From Pseudomonas guangdongensis (GTDB lineage Bacteria; Pseudomonadota; Gammaproteobacteria; Pseudomonadales; Pseudomonadaceae): 64,000 bases of DNA. Where the stretch lies: positions 1,860,001-1,924,000 of the forward strand of contig NZ_LT629780.1 in the NCBI RefSeq assembly GCF_900105885.1. The letters run 5' to 3'. Positions 27,129 through 38,822 of this stretch are shown one piece after another. How positions within the stretch are numbered: position 1 is the first letter of the stretch; every line of letters begins with the position of its first letter. The translations under genes were made by a program, and so were the position numbers. The notes under the pieces are model-generated. The model saw only the letters and a program-made list of their open reading frames with translations, was not told the origin of the DNA and searched no databases.

Positions 27129-29828
27129 ATGACAGCGCTTCACTTTTCCTCATTGCCCCCTCATGCCCGTGCGCTCTGGGCCAAGAGTGGTGATCCCGTC
27201 GGGCACGGCCTGTTGGCCCACATGCTGGACGTCGCCGCTGCCGCCGAGGTGCTGTTGGAGCACGAGCCGGCGAGCACGCTCGAGTATTTTTCCCGTCAAT
27301 TCGGCCTACCGGTCGCCGACTTCGTACGCTATGTCGCCGCCCTGGTGGGGCTGCACGATTTCGGCAAGGCCATCCCAGGCTTCCAGGCCAAGTGGCCGCA
27401 AGGTCAGCAGCAGGACGAGGCTGAGGGGCTGGGCTTCACCCGTACCTCGCTGGGGGTAAGCGATCACGCCTGCGCCAGTGCCGCGTTGCTCTGGCAGCAT
27501 CTGCCGACGGCAAGCGGTGCGGAGCTGGGCTGGGTGCTTGGTGTGCTGCAGGCGATTAGCGCCCACCATGGCTACCACTTCCATCGTCCCGAGATCAATG
27601 CTGCGACCCCTTCTTTCGAGGCACCGCTGTGGGTGCAGGCACGCGAGGTGCTGTTCGATAGCTATTGGCGAGCGCTGGCCCCGGCGGGCGTGCCGGCGCT
27701 CGAGGAGCTGTCGACGCCAGCTGTGGAGTGGCTGGCCGGGCTGACCAGCGTGGCCGACTGGATCGGCTCAAATCCCGACTGGTTTCCCCTCGGTGAGCGG
27801 GAAGACTCGCTCGCCGGGCATTTCGCGGTGGCACGCGCTCTGGCGCAGCGGGCGCTGCGGGAAATTGGCTGGATGGCCTATCGCCCGCTGCTGTCCGCTC
27901 CGGCTTCGACCGACGCTTTGGTCGGGCGGATTGTCGGCCACGCGGGGATAGCCGCCCGGTCGCTGCAGGTCGAGGGGGACCGCCTGTTGCTGGAGGCGCA
28001 GGGGCCGGCGCTGCTGCTGGTTGAGGCGCCCATGGGCGAGGGCAAGACCGAGCTAGCCTTTCTCGCCCACCTACATCTGCAGGCGGGCAACGCGCATCGC
28101 GGCCTGTACGTCGCCCTGCCGACTCAGGCGACTGGCAATGCGCTGTTCGACCGTGCGCTGACCTTCCTGCAAGCCTTCAACGACGATCAGGCGCTGGACA
28201 TCCAGTTGGTGCATGGCGGTGCCATGCTGGATGAGCGAGTGCCACGGTTACGAGGTATCAGCGGCGCGCGCGGTGACGATGTCGGTTCAGCCGCCTGGTT
28301 CTCGCAGCGCCGCCGACCGCTGCTGTCGCCCTACGGAGTCGGCACTGTCGACCAGGCGTTGTTCGCCGCCCTCAACGTCAAGCACCACTTCGTGCGCCTG
28401 TGGGGCATGGCCAATCGGGTGGTGGTGCTGGACGAGGTGCATGCCTACGACACCTATACCAGCGGCCTGATCGAGTCGCTGTTGCGCTGGCTCAAGGCGC
28501 TGGGGGCCTCGGTGGTGCTGATGAGCGCCACATTGCCGGCCGAGCGGCGCAGTGCGCTGCTGCAGGCTTGGGAGGTACAGCCCGATACGGTGCCGGAGCT
28601 GCCATATCCACGCCTGCTGCTGGCGGACGACCGCGGCGTGCGTGGCGCGACCTTCGCTTCGCGGCCGTTGCCCCCCATCGCTCTGCACGGCATCGACGAG
28701 GAGCTGGACTCACTGACGGCTTGCGCGCTCGATCAGCTGGAGGGCAACGGCTACGGCGCGCTGATCGTCAACACGGTGGACCGTGCCCAGAAGCTCTATC
28801 GCCAGCTGCAGACGCAGCTGGGCGAAGATGTGCGACTGATCCTGTTTCACGCCCGCTTCCCGGCCGACGAGCGCAGTGGGCGCGAGCGGCAGGTGCTGGA
28901 GGTGTTCGGCAACGGCGGCACCGACCGCTTGCGTCCCGGCCGAGCGCTGCTGGTCGCCACCCAGGTCGCCGAGCAAAGCCTCGATCTGGACTTCGATTTC
29001 CTAATCACCGACTTGGCGCCCGTCGACCTGCTCTTGCAACGCGCCGGTCGTCTGCATCGCCATAGCCGGGTGCGTCCACAGGCGCATGCCGAGGCGCGGT
29101 TGTTCGTTGCCGGGCTCGATCCGCAGCGGCTGCCTGAACTGAAGAAGACCGCTTGGGCCTTCGTCTACGAGCCCTACATTCTCGGCCGTACCTGGGCGCT
29201 GCTGTCGCGTGAGCACGGCTTGCAGCTGCCGCAGGACATTGACCGTCTGGTGCAGGCCGTCTACGGCGATGCGCCGCTGCCGGATGACCTGGAGTCTGCA
29301 GCCCGTGCCTACATCACCACGGAAGCCTATGGCCAGCATCTGGCTCATGAGCATGACGAGCGACAGAAGGCGGCGAACATCGCCATCGATCCGACCTGTG
29401 AGCCTCAGTATGCCTATGCGGACAAGCCGCGTGGCAGCGAGGAGGGCGAGGGGCTGGGGCTGACTAACCGCACCCGGCTGGGCGACGACGCCATCACCTT
29501 GGTGCCGGTCCATCGCGTGGCGGGCGGCTGGAGCGACCGGCCGGGCGGAGATGCCTTCGGTCCGCACCAGCAGTTGCCCGATGCGCTGGCCAGGCGGCTC
29601 TATGGCCGCCAGCTCAAGCTCAGCCGCAAGGAGGTGGTTGCCCATTTCACCAGACTCGAGGCGCCGTCGGCCTTCGCCGATCATCCACTGCTGCGCCACC
29701 TCAAGCCACTGGAACTGGATGGAGAGGCCGGCTGCGTCATCGGCAAACTGCGCCTGCGCCTAGATGCCCGGCTTGGGCTGGTCTACGAGGCGGCCGAGTC
29801 CGCCACTCAACCCGAGGACAAGGAATGA
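27129..29828 (+). CDS. cas3: CRISPR-associated helicase-nuclease Cas3 (type I-E)
   Basis: An 899-residue Cas3. The HD nuclease domain is N-terminal (HGLLAHMLD near residue 24, LHDFGKAIPGFQAKW, SAHHGYHFH). The SF2 helicase follows: Walker A APMGEGKTELAF near residue 300, DEVH in VLDEVHAYDTY near 435, SATLP, and motif VI QRAGRLHRH near 636, then the C-terminal Cas3 domain. It degrades DNA marked by Cascade. Alternative starts are ATG 27120 and GTG 27093; 27129 (MTALHFSSLPPHAR) begins the conserved part. It heads the operon and its stop overlaps cse1 in ATGA. Confidence 0.95.
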   Translation: MTALHFSSLPPHARALWAKSGDPVGHGLLAHMLDVAAAAEVLLEHEPASTLEYFSRQFGLPVADFVRYVAALVGLHDFGKAIPGFQAKWPQGQQQDEAEGLGFTRTSLGVSDHACASAALLWQHLPTASGAELGWVLGVLQAISAHHGYHFHRPEINAATPSFEAPLWVQAREVLFDSYWRALAPAGVPALEELSTPAVEWLAGLTSVADWIGSNPDWFPLGEREDSLAGHFAVARALAQRALREIGWMAYRPLLSAPASTDALVGRIVGHAGIAARSLQVEGDRLLLEAQGPALLLVEAPMGEGKTELAFLAHLHLQAGNAHRGLYVALPTQATGNALFDRALTFLQAFNDDQALDIQLVHGGAMLDERVPRLRGISGARGDDVGSAAWFSQRRRPLLSPYGVGTVDQALFAALNVKHHFVRLWGMANRVVVLDEVHAYDTYTSGLIESLLRWLKALGASVVLMSATLPAERRSALLQAWEVQPDTVPELPYPRLLLADDRGVRGATFASRPLPPIALHGIDEELDSLTACALDQLEGNGYGALIVNTVDRAQKLYRQLQTQLGEDVRLILFHARFPADERSGRERQVLEVFGNGGTDRLRPGRALLVATQVAEQSLDLDFDFLITDLAPVDLLLQRAGRLHRHSRVRPQAHAEARLFVAGLDPQRLPELKKTAWAFVYEPYILGRTWALLSREHGLQLPQDIDRLVQAVYGDAPLPDDLESAARAYITTEAYGQHLAHEHDERQKAANIAIDPTCEPQYAYADKPRGSEEGEGLGLTNRTRLGDDAITLVPVHRVAGGWSDRPGGDAFGPHQQLPDALARRLYGRQLKLSRKEVVAHFTRLEAPSAFADHPLLRHLKPLELDGEAGCVIGKLRLRLDARLGLVYEAAESATQPEDKE

Positions 29829-31375
29829 CTCCGCGTTTCAATCTGCTCGACGAGCCTTGGTTGCCGGTGCGCTTCACCGATGGCCGGGTGCGCGATGTCG
29901 GCCTGCTCGAGGCTTTCGAGCGCGCCGGCGAGATCGCGGCGCTGGCGGAAACCGCGCCGCCCAGCCTGATCGCCCAGTACCGTCTGCTGCTGGCCATCGC
30001 CCACCGGGCTCTGACCTGGGCGCACGGCAGCTGGAAGGACAAGGATCGTGCCCGCTGGTATCGCGAGGGGCTGCCGCTGGATGCGCTGCACGACTATCTG
30101 GAGCATTGGCGCGAGCGCTTCTGGCTGTTCCATGCCGAGGTGCCGGTCATGCAGGTGGCGGCGTTGGCACAAGTCGAGGAAACCGCCGGCAAGCGCAAGC
30201 CCTGGGCACAGATTTCCCTAGCCAGCGCCAGCGGCAACACGGCGCTGGTGTTCGATCACTCCTGCGATGACCTGCCGAATCCGATCGCACCGTCTGAGGC
30301 GCTACGTTCTCTGCTGGGTTTCCTGCAGTTCACCCCGGGGGGGTTGGTCAAGACGCTACGCAGCTCCGACAAGGCCGGTCCGCTGGCCAACAGTGCCGCA
30401 GCCCTGCCGCTGGGTGACACGCTGCAGCAGACCCTGTGCCTGGCTTTGCATCCCCATTCAAGCCGGGAGGACTTGCCGAGCTGGGAGCGTCCACCGGTCA
30501 ACCGGCAGGCTCTTCTGGCCGAGGCTACCCTGGCCAGCGGCCCCAACGACCGCTACACACGGCTCAGTCGCGCGGTACTGCTGGAGGAAAACGAGGCGGG
30601 GCGTGTGCAGTGGCTGCGCTTCGCGGTGGGCGTCGCCCTCGAGGACGACCCCAACGCCCCGGATCCCATGGTCAGCTACCGGGCCGGCAGCAACAGCCTG
30701 GTGCGGTTAACCTTCAATGAAGGTCGGGCGCTCTGGCGCGATCTTCCGGCGCTGGTACCGGACTCCGATGGCAAGTCCGGCCAGCCGGCGGCGGCTCTGG
30801 GCTGGGCGGCCAACCTGAATATGCAACTTGGCCTGTTCGGCAAGGAGCAGCCGCTAATGGTTGCCGGCCTGGCCAGCGACCAAGCCAAGCTCCTGCGCTG
30901 GCGCTGCGAGCGGATCAGCCTGCCGGCCGAGCTGTTGGGCAACCCACAACTGGCCGGCTACCTGCGTCAGGAGGTACGGCGCGCCGAAAGCCTGTACGAG
31001 CAGATCCGCAGCATCGCGACCGGCATGTATGCCGAAACCATGCCCGATCCGCGCAGTAAGGATACCCGAGCCCGGGGGCGGGCTGTTGTCGATGCCGGTG
31101 CTGCGGCAGCCACCTTCTTCGCGTGTGCCGAGCGTAGCCTGCCGCGGTTGCTGCAGTTGGTCGGCGCGGGCGACGGCGAGGCGGCCGACCAACACTGGAG
31201 CGCCAGCCTGCTACAGGCGGCCGAGGCGTGCTGGGAAGGCCTGCGCCGCGACCTCGGTCAGTCGCCGCTGGCGCTCAAGGCCGAGGCCCGAGCCTGGCCG
31301 CGCCTGCGTGGCCTGCTGCGCGAGCAGAAGTTGCTCGAATCGAATTCGCAACCATTCAAGGAGGCTCATGCATGA
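29825..31375 (+). CDS. cse1: Cascade large subunit Cse1 (CasA, Cas8e)
   Basis: A 516-residue protein starting MTPRFNLLDEPWLPVRFTDG, the standard Cse1 N-terminus, with DVGLLEAFERAGEIAALAET and a PAMs-sensing-type body (GNTALVFDHSCDD; LLGFLQFTPGGLVK). In type I-E Cascade this subunit recognises the PAM and recruits Cas3. The C-terminal four-helix bundle spans roughly the last 130 residues. It overlaps cas3 by four bases upstream and cse2 by four bases downstream. Confidence 0.95.
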   Translation: MTPRFNLLDEPWLPVRFTDGRVRDVGLLEAFERAGEIAALAETAPPSLIAQYRLLLAIAHRALTWAHGSWKDKDRARWYREGLPLDALHDYLEHWRERFWLFHAEVPVMQVAALAQVEETAGKRKPWAQISLASASGNTALVFDHSCDDLPNPIAPSEALRSLLGFLQFTPGGLVKTLRSSDKAGPLANSAAALPLGDTLQQTLCLALHPHSSREDLPSWERPPVNRQALLAEATLASGPNDRYTRLSRAVLLEENEAGRVQWLRFAVGVALEDDPNAPDPMVSYRAGSNSLVRLTFNEGRALWRDLPALVPDSDGKSGQPAAALGWAANLNMQLGLFGKEQPLMVAGLASDQAKLLRWRCERISLPAELLGNPQLAGYLRQEVRRAESLYEQIRSIATGMYAETMPDPRSKDTRARGRAVVDAGAAAATFFACAERSLPRLLQLVGAGDGEAADQHWSASLLQAAEACWEGLRRDLGQSPLALKAEARAWPRLRGLLREQKLLESNSQPFKEAHA

Positions 31376-31908
31376 GCAATTTTGCGCAGGACTTCGTGGC
31401 GCACCTGATCCAGTTGCGCGGGCGCAATTCCGGCGCACTGGCCGAGTTGCGTCGTAGTCTGAGCTTCGCACCGGGTGCCCACGTCAAGGCGTTTCCCTAC
31501 GTCGAGCGCTTCGTCGCCCGCGACAGTCACCCGCAGGACGCCCAGCGTTTGGCGCTCTATCTGGTCGCTGGATTGTTTGCCCTGCATCCGCAGCCAGCGC
31601 CACGTACGCTGGCTGCCGCGTTCGGCGAACTGATGCGCCAGCGCGACAGCGACAGTATCGAGAAGCGCTTCATCGCCCTGCTCGGAGCTGACGCCGAGAA
31701 CTTAGCCGACTATCTGCGGCATGTGATCAGCCTGCTGGCGGCGGACGATATCGGTCTGGACTATGCCTCGCTACTCGATGACTTGCGCTTCTGGCTGAAC
31801 CCACGTTTGGACCCTGATGCGCGCGACCGCATCCGCCAGCGCTGGGCAAGGGACTTCTACCGGGCGCTGGCCCACGACGCCGAGCCGGCGACCCACCATC
31901 AAGATTGA
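31372..31908 (+). CDS. cse2: Cascade small subunit Cse2 (CasB)
   Basis: A 178-residue helical protein (SNFAQDFVAHLIQLRGRNSG then ALAELRRSL; KRFIALLGADAENLADYLRH; LRFWLNPRLDPDARDRIRQRW). This is the type I-E small subunit, present twice in Cascade, which holds the displaced strand and stabilises the R-loop. The ATG overlaps the cse1 stop, and AAGGAGG lies about eight bases before it. The length is normal (160-200). Confidence 0.93.
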   Translation: MSNFAQDFVAHLIQLRGRNSGALAELRRSLSFAPGAHVKAFPYVERFVARDSHPQDAQRLALYLVAGLFALHPQPAPRTLAAAFGELMRQRDSDSIEKRFIALLGADAENLADYLRHVISLLAADDIGLDYASLLDDLRFWLNPRLDPDARDRIRQRWARDFYRALAHDAEPATHHQD

Positions 31909-31918
31909 GAGGGACATC

Positions 31919-33058
31919 ATGACCTTGTTCGTCGAGTTTCACCTGATCCAGAACTTCGCGCCGTCCAACCTCAACCGCGATGACACCGGAGCACCCAAGG
32001 ATGCGCTGTTCGGTGGCCATCGCCGGGCGCGGGTGAGCAGCCAGTGCTTCAAACGGGCGATTCGTCTTGCCGCGAACGAGCATGCGCTGGTCGCGCCCGA
32101 GCATCGCGGCGTGCGCACCAAGAAACTGCTGGATCTGCTGCTGGCCCGGCTCCCCGGGCGTGATACTGATGAGGCCAAGGCGCGGATCGAGACCGCATTG
32201 GCTGCTGCTGGGCTCAAGCTCAAAGACGATGGCAAGACCGAGTACCTGCTGTTCCTCGGCGCGCGCGAGATCGAAGGTTTCGCCGCGCTGATCGAACAGT
32301 ATTGGGACGAGCTGGCGCTGCCGGCCGGCGGCGAGAAGAAGGGCAAGAAGGAAGCCAAGGCCAGCGCGCCTGCCGAAGTAGTGAAAAAGGCCAAGGCGCT
32401 GCTCGACGGAGGCAAGGCAGTGGACGTGGCGCTGTTCGGCCGCATGCTTGCCGACCTGCCTGAAGTGAACCAGGACGCCGCCTGTCAGGTAGCGCACGCC
32501 ATCAGTACTCACCGCGTCGAGCGCGAGTTCGATTACTTCACCGCGGTGGACGACGAGGGCGGACCGGAGGAAACCGGCGCCGGCATGATCGGTCAGGTCG
32601 AGTTCAACTCGGCTACCTTCTACCGCTACGCGGTGATTGACGCCCACAAGCTGCTCGGCAATCTGCAGGACGACCGCGAGCTGACTCTCTCGGCACTGGA
32701 AGCCTTCACCCAGGCTGTGGTGCGTGCCATTCCCAGCGGCAAGCAGAACACCTTCGCTGCCCACAACCTGCCGGCCTTCGTTGGTGTCTGCCTGCGCCAT
32801 GCCGGTCCGCTCAACCTGGCCAACGCCTTCGAGAAGCCGGTGGCGCCCGGTCGCGAGCAGGCGCTCAGCAGCCTGTCCGTGGCCGAGCTGGCCGTCCACG
32901 AGGAGCGGCTGGCCAGCGTCTACGCCGATGGGCGCGACAGCTGGGCCTATCTGGACCTGAGCGGCGTTTGGCCGCAAGGGAAGGGCGAAGCCCTGCCGAG
33001 TCTGGCCGCACTAGCGGGCTGGGTCAAAGCGCAGGTCGCTGCCGAACTGGAGGCCTGA
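31919..33058 (+). CDS. cas7: Cascade backbone Cas7 (Cse4, CasC)
   Basis: A 379-residue Cas7e. It starts MTLFVEFHLIQNFAPSNLNR and has the family stretch GGHRRARVSSQCFKRAIR and the later RTKKLLDLL, QVEFNSATFYRYAVID and PSGKQNTFAAHNLP. Six copies form the crRNA-binding filament. A Lys/Ala-rich segment (GGEKKGKKEAKASAPAE) in the thumb/insert region is a flexible insertion. The SD GAGAGGG lies just upstream; the gap after cse2 is 10 bases. Confidence 0.95.
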   Translation: MTLFVEFHLIQNFAPSNLNRDDTGAPKDALFGGHRRARVSSQCFKRAIRLAANEHALVAPEHRGVRTKKLLDLLLARLPGRDTDEAKARIETALAAAGLKLKDDGKTEYLLFLGAREIEGFAALIEQYWDELALPAGGEKKGKKEAKASAPAEVVKKAKALLDGGKAVDVALFGRMLADLPEVNQDAACQVAHAISTHRVEREFDYFTAVDDEGGPEETGAGMIGQVEFNSATFYRYAVIDAHKLLGNLQDDRELTLSALEAFTQAVVRAIPSGKQNTFAAHNLPAFVGVCLRHAGPLNLANAFEKPVAPGREQALSSLSVAELAVHEERLASVYADGRDSWAYLDLSGVWPQGKGEALPSLAALAGWVKAQVAAELEA

Positions 33059-33060
33059 GC

Positions 33061-33711
33061 ATGGCGACCTTGCTGCTGCGTCTACAGGGGCCGCTGCAGT
33101 CCTGGGGCACGACCAGCCGTTTCGACGAGCGCGATACCCAGCTTGAGCCGTCGAAGTCCGGCGTGCTCGGTCTGATCTGTGCGGCTTTGGGTCGCGACCG
33201 CCGGGAGCCGCTCGATGACCTTGCTGCCCTGCGCATGGGGGTGCGGGTGGACCGAGAGGGTGTGCTACTGCGCGACTACCAGACCATCACCGGCGTGCTT
33301 AACGCCGAGGGCAAGTTCAAATCGGATCGCACGGTCATCAGCCCGCGCTATTACCTGGCCGATGCGGTGTTCTTGGTCGGACTGGAAAGTGACGATAGCA
33401 GCCTGCTCGAGCGCATCCACGCCGCCCTGCGCGCGCCGGTCTGGCCGCTGGCGCTGGGGCGCAAGAGCTGCGTGCCGGGCATGCCGGTACAGCTGCCCGA
33501 TGCCGTGCAGCCGCTCGACCTGCTGGCGGCGTTGCGAGGCTGGCCGCCTCTGGTGCCTTGGACGGGCCGTACCCTGCGGCTGGTGCTGGAGGATGACCGG
33601 GAGGGCTCGGTGCGCTTGGATCAGCCGGTCGCACCCTTTGCCGAGCGGCGTTTCGGGCCGCGTTTCGTGAAACAGGAAGTGATGCATGAACCTGACCCGA
33701 TTGACGCTTGA
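33061..33711 (+). CDS. cas5: Cascade subunit Cas5 (CasD)
   Basis: A 216-residue Cas5e that caps the 5' handle of the crRNA. It begins MATLLLRLQGPLQSWGTTSR, continues FDERDTQLEPSKSGVLGLICA, and has the glycine-rich C-terminal region RRFGPRFVKQEV. The start lies 3 bases after the cas7 stop. The 3' end overlaps the cas6e start by 26 bases, a common arrangement in type I-E operons. Confidence 0.94.
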   Translation: MATLLLRLQGPLQSWGTTSRFDERDTQLEPSKSGVLGLICAALGRDRREPLDDLAALRMGVRVDREGVLLRDYQTITGVLNAEGKFKSDRTVISPRYYLADAVFLVGLESDDSSLLERIHAALRAPVWPLALGRKSCVPGMPVQLPDAVQPLDLLAALRGWPPLVPWTGRTLRLVLEDDREGSVRLDQPVAPFAERRFGPRFVKQEVMHEPDPIDA

Positions 33712-34302
33712 CCCACGCAGTGCTCAAGCACGCCGCGACCTGGCCGATGCCTACGATATGCACCGCACTCTGGTCCGCGCCTTCGTGGCTAACGATGGCG
33801 AAGCTCCACTGCGCTTCCTCTGGCGCTTGGAGGAGGGTGCAAATCCGTGGGCTAGTCCGACGCTGCTGGTGCAGTCCCGCGAGCCAGGCAACTGGGACAC
33901 GTTGGAGTCTCTGCCGGGCTATCTGCAGAGACCTGCCGAGTGCAAGGAGGTCGATCTGGACGCCCTAGTCCGGCCGGAGCAGCACTATCGTTTCCGCCTG
34001 CAAGCCAACCCCACGGTGAGCCGTGACGGCAAGCGGTACGGCCTGGCCGGCGAAAGCGAGCAACTGGCGTGGCTGCAGCGTCAGGGCGAGCGGCACGGCT
34101 TCGCGTTACAGACCGCGCTGGTCAGCGCCAGCGACCTGTTCGACAGCCGGCGCAAGGGCGGTGCGGCGATCATCGTGCAGCGCGCCTGCTTCGAGGGGGT
34201 GCTGCAGGTAACCAGTGGTGATGCCTTGCGCGCGGCGCTGCTCGACGGCATCGGTCCGGCCAAGGCATTCGGCTGCGGTCTGCTCAGCCTGGCGCGCGCC
34301 TG

Positions 34303-34303
<1 letters not shown>
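33686..34303 (+). CDS. cas6e: CRISPR pre-crRNA endoribonuclease Cas6e (CasE)
   Basis: A 205-residue Cas6e with two ferredoxin-like folds. The likely catalytic His is in DAYDMHRTLVRAF near residue 27, and the C-terminal glycine-rich loop reads GIGPAKAFGCGLLSLA. It cuts the array transcript at the base of each repeat hairpin and keeps the 3' stem. The stop overlaps the cas1 start in TGATG. Confidence 0.94.
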
Positions 34304-35516
<1,213 letters not shown>

Positions 35517-35581
35517 CAAGAAAAATCGGTAGATTTGTAGCGGCCGATTTTCTCCTTGGAGAACAATTGGTTACGCTAAGT
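35517..35581 (+). promoter_or_regulatory. CRISPR leader with IHF-like site
   Basis: AT-richer 65-base stretch between cas2 and repeat 1. GAACAATTGGTTA at 35561-35573 fits the IHF consensus WATCAANNNNTTR at 7 of its 9 defined positions and ends 8 bases before the repeat, close to where IHF bends the leader in E. coli type I-E. The array is read rightward from here. Confidence 0.7.
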
Positions 35582-38500
35582 GTGTTCCCCGCGCCTGCGG
35601 GGATGAACCGGCAGCACAAACGGGCAAAGAAGGCGCAAGGAGGTGTTCCCCGCGCCTGCGGGGATGAACCGCCGTCTATGTGCATATAGGCGGCCATGCG
35701 GGGGTGTTCCCCGCGCCTGCGGGGATGAACCGCAGCAAGGGCCGCGGGGCGACGGTCACCGTGAGTGTTCCCCGCGCCTGCGGGGATGAACCGAACACGG
35801 ACGAATACTACACTGAGCGGCTGCAGTGTTCCCCGCGCCTGCGGGGATGAACCGTGGGTGGGTGTCCGCCTCAAAGAGGATCGTAAAGTGTTCCCCGCGC
35901 CTGCGGGGATGAACCGTGAACACTTTCCGCGTATAAGGAGCGACAGAAGTGTTCCCCGCGCCTGCGGGGATGAACCGGCATACCTGACTGCCCGCCTGCT
36001 GTCGCTGCAGTGTTCCCCGCGCCTGCGGGGATGAACCGAACGCCATCGCGTCCGAGCCTTGGCTAGAGGCGTGTTCCCCGCGCCTGCGGGGATGAACCGC
36101 TGTATGCCTTCGACTTCATGCGGCCAGCACTGTGTTCCCCGCGCCTGCGGGGATGAACCGTCTATCGTCCTGCTGAGGAATTGGCTGACCCGGTGTTCCC
36201 CGCGCCTGCGGGGATGAACCGGGTGCGGTGGGTGCAGTAATAGTAATAAATCGGTGTTCCCCGCGCCTGCGGGGATGAACCGCCTTACGCTTGATGCTGG
36301 CGCTATTCGCCTGAGTGTTCCCCGCGCCTGCGGGGATGAACCGTCAGGCCGGAACCGCCAGATGCGACGTTGGCAGTGTTCCCCGCGCCTGCGGGGATGA
36401 ACCGTACGAACACCACGCGAGGCCTTGCGAGCGCAGGTGTTCCCCGCGCCTGCGGGGATGAACCGCGCTGATCCCATACCCACCCACCCCCGCTGCCGTG
36501 TTCCCCGCGCCTGCGGGGATGAACCGCGATGGAAGGCCAGGAAGCCGGTCTGGTCGAAGTGTTCCCCGCGCCTGCGGGGATGAACCGTGGGCATCTTCGT
36601 CGCTGTAGGCGGCCGCAAAGTGTTCCCCGCGCCTGCGGGGATGAACCGCGAGCCGGCACGATCTGGGCGATGACTTCGCCGTGTTCCCCGCGCCTGCGGG
36701 GATGAACCGTGGCCGGCGGCCTCCGACAGCAGGTACTCGGCGTGTTCCCCGCGCCTGCGGGGATGAACCGGCGACGCGGCCGTCACGGTCGTCGAGGCTG
36801 ATGTGTTCCCCGCGCCTGCGGGGATGAACCGGCTGGGGCGCTGGTCGGCGCCATGGGCGGTCCGTGTTCCCCGCGCCTGCGGGGATGAACCGTCGGACGA
36901 GTGGCAGCAGCTCCCGTTCACCATGTGTTCCCCGCGCCTGCGGGGATGAACCGCGATTTTTTTGTTTCGGTTTCTTTGTTTTTTCGTGTTCCCCGCGCCT
37001 GCGGGGATGAACCGTCTGTGAACATGACCACAGGCTGCAGGGGACTGTGTTCCCCGCGCCTGCGGGGATGAACCGTTCCCGAGGCGCTGGCACAGGCCCA
37101 TAGCCACGTGTTCCCCGCGCCTGCGGGGATGAACCGTATTCGTGGTCCTTCGGGGTGATCAGCACGCCGTGTTCCCCGCGCCTGCGGGGATGAACCGAGC
37201 TTGGCATGGGCGAGGAAGAGCAAAAAGAAGTGTTCCCCGCGCCTGCGGGGATGAACCGTATTCGTGGTCCTTCGGGGTGATCAGCACGCCGTGTTCCCCG
37301 CGCCTGCGGGGATGAACCGAGCTTGGCATGGGCGAGGAAGAGCAAAAAGAAGTGTTCCCCGCGCCTGCGGGGATGAACCGATATTCGCACCGCCATCATC
37401 ATGGGGCCGATTGTGTTCCCCGCGCCTGCGGGGATGAACCGGTGGCCGACAAGATCCAGTCGTGCCTGCTGGAGTGTTCCCCGCGCCTGCGGGGATGAAC
37501 CGCTCAGATAGCCATTCGTTGATTTCTGCCACGTGTGTTCCCCGCGCCTGCGGGGATGAACCGGAACCGAAGGAATCGCTCACCTGCTCGGCAGCGTGTT
37601 CCCCGCGCCTGCGGGGATGAACCGCACGCGGTGATCGGTGCGCTGCGTTCCATCCTGTGTTCCCCGCGCCTGCGGGGATGAACCGGCGCGTCAGCTCCGG
37701 CGACTCCCACGCCTTTGGTGTTCCCCGCGCCTGCGGGGATGAACCGCGAAGGCGAGGAAATGGCCGAGCTTGCCAAAAGTGTTCCCCGCGCCTGCGGGGA
37801 TGAACCGTACGCCGATGCTACTGGCATTCTCGATCATGGGTGTTCCCCGCGCCTGCGGGGATGAACCGACCGGCTCATAGGCGATCACGCCATGGCGGGT
37901 GTGTTCCCCGCGCCTGCGGGGATGAACCGGCCGCACCCCTGAGCAGCATCAGCCGACTGTGGTGTTCCCCGCGCCTGCGGGGATGAACCGCTCCAGCGGC
38001 AAAGGCTCAGGCGATCATCGACGTGTTCCCCGCGCCTGCGGGGATGAACCGTCCCGCTGATCCACCCCGTCAACGCGGTGAGTGGTGTTCCCCGCGCCTG
38101 CGGGGATGAACCGCTCGCCATCTGCATATGCCGCAATGGCGTCACGTGTTCCCCGCGCCTGCGGGGATGAACCGGAAAAATTGCGCCGGGCCTCGCTTCG
38201 CTCTGCGTGTTCCCCGCGCCTGCGGGGATGAACCGTGCGCGCGATCATAGAGCGGGCCGGCTGGCACGTGTTCCCCGCGCCTGCGGGGATGAACCGCCGG
38301 CACCGGCGCCGGCCGCCATCGTTTTGTTGTGTTCCCCGCGCCTGCGGGGATGAACCGGGCCGCGAGTTCGACAACGAGTGGACCGCCGCGTGTTCCCCGC
38401 GCCTGCGGGGATGAACCGTGGGTGGATCTCGACATTGCCATCGCCATGTTGTGTTCCCCGCGCCTGCGGGGATGAACCGGTTAGGGAGTAACGCAGGCTG

Positions 38501-38785
38501 GCCAGCGATATGTGTTCCCCGCGCCTGCGGGGATGAACCGAGGGGAGGCGTTTCAGCAGCAAAAACGCCATAGTGTTCCCCGCGCCTGCGGGGATGAACC
38601 GACCCGGTGCGTTGTCATCCGCACCGGCGCTGAGTGTTCCCCGCGCCTGCGGGGATGAACCGGCGGCGCTGCACTCGGCAGAGTACGAGGTGAGGTGTTC
38701 CCCGCGCCTGCGGGGATGAACCGCACCTCAAGCTGCAGGCCAGCCCGGACGGCCTCGTGTTCCCCGCGCCTGCGGGGATGAACTG
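35582..38785 (+). CRISPR. Type I-E CRISPR array, 53 repeats, 52 spacers
   Basis: The 29-base repeat begins GTGTTCCCCGCGCC and ends GGGGATGAACCG, with a stable CCCCGC/GCGGGG hairpin, the I-E class. I located all 53 starts: the period is 61 throughout except after repeats 5, 41 and 52, where spacers are 33 bases instead of 32. All copies appear identical except the last (38757-38785), which has T for C at position 28; this marks the leader-distal end. Spacers 26-27 recur as spacers 28-29. The array therefore spans 3.2 kb with its leader beside cas2. Confidence 0.99.
37137..37351 (+). repeat. Internal duplication of two spacer-repeat units in the array
   Basis: The spacer at 37137-37168 is identical to that at 37259-37290, and the spacer at 37198-37229 to that at 37320-37351. 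A 122-base unit (two spacers plus two repeats) is thus present twice in tandem, most simply through recombination between repeats. Confidence 0.97.
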
Positions 38786-38822
38786 TATAGCCCCCGCACC
38801 CGTAGGGTTGAAAAGGCTCAAG

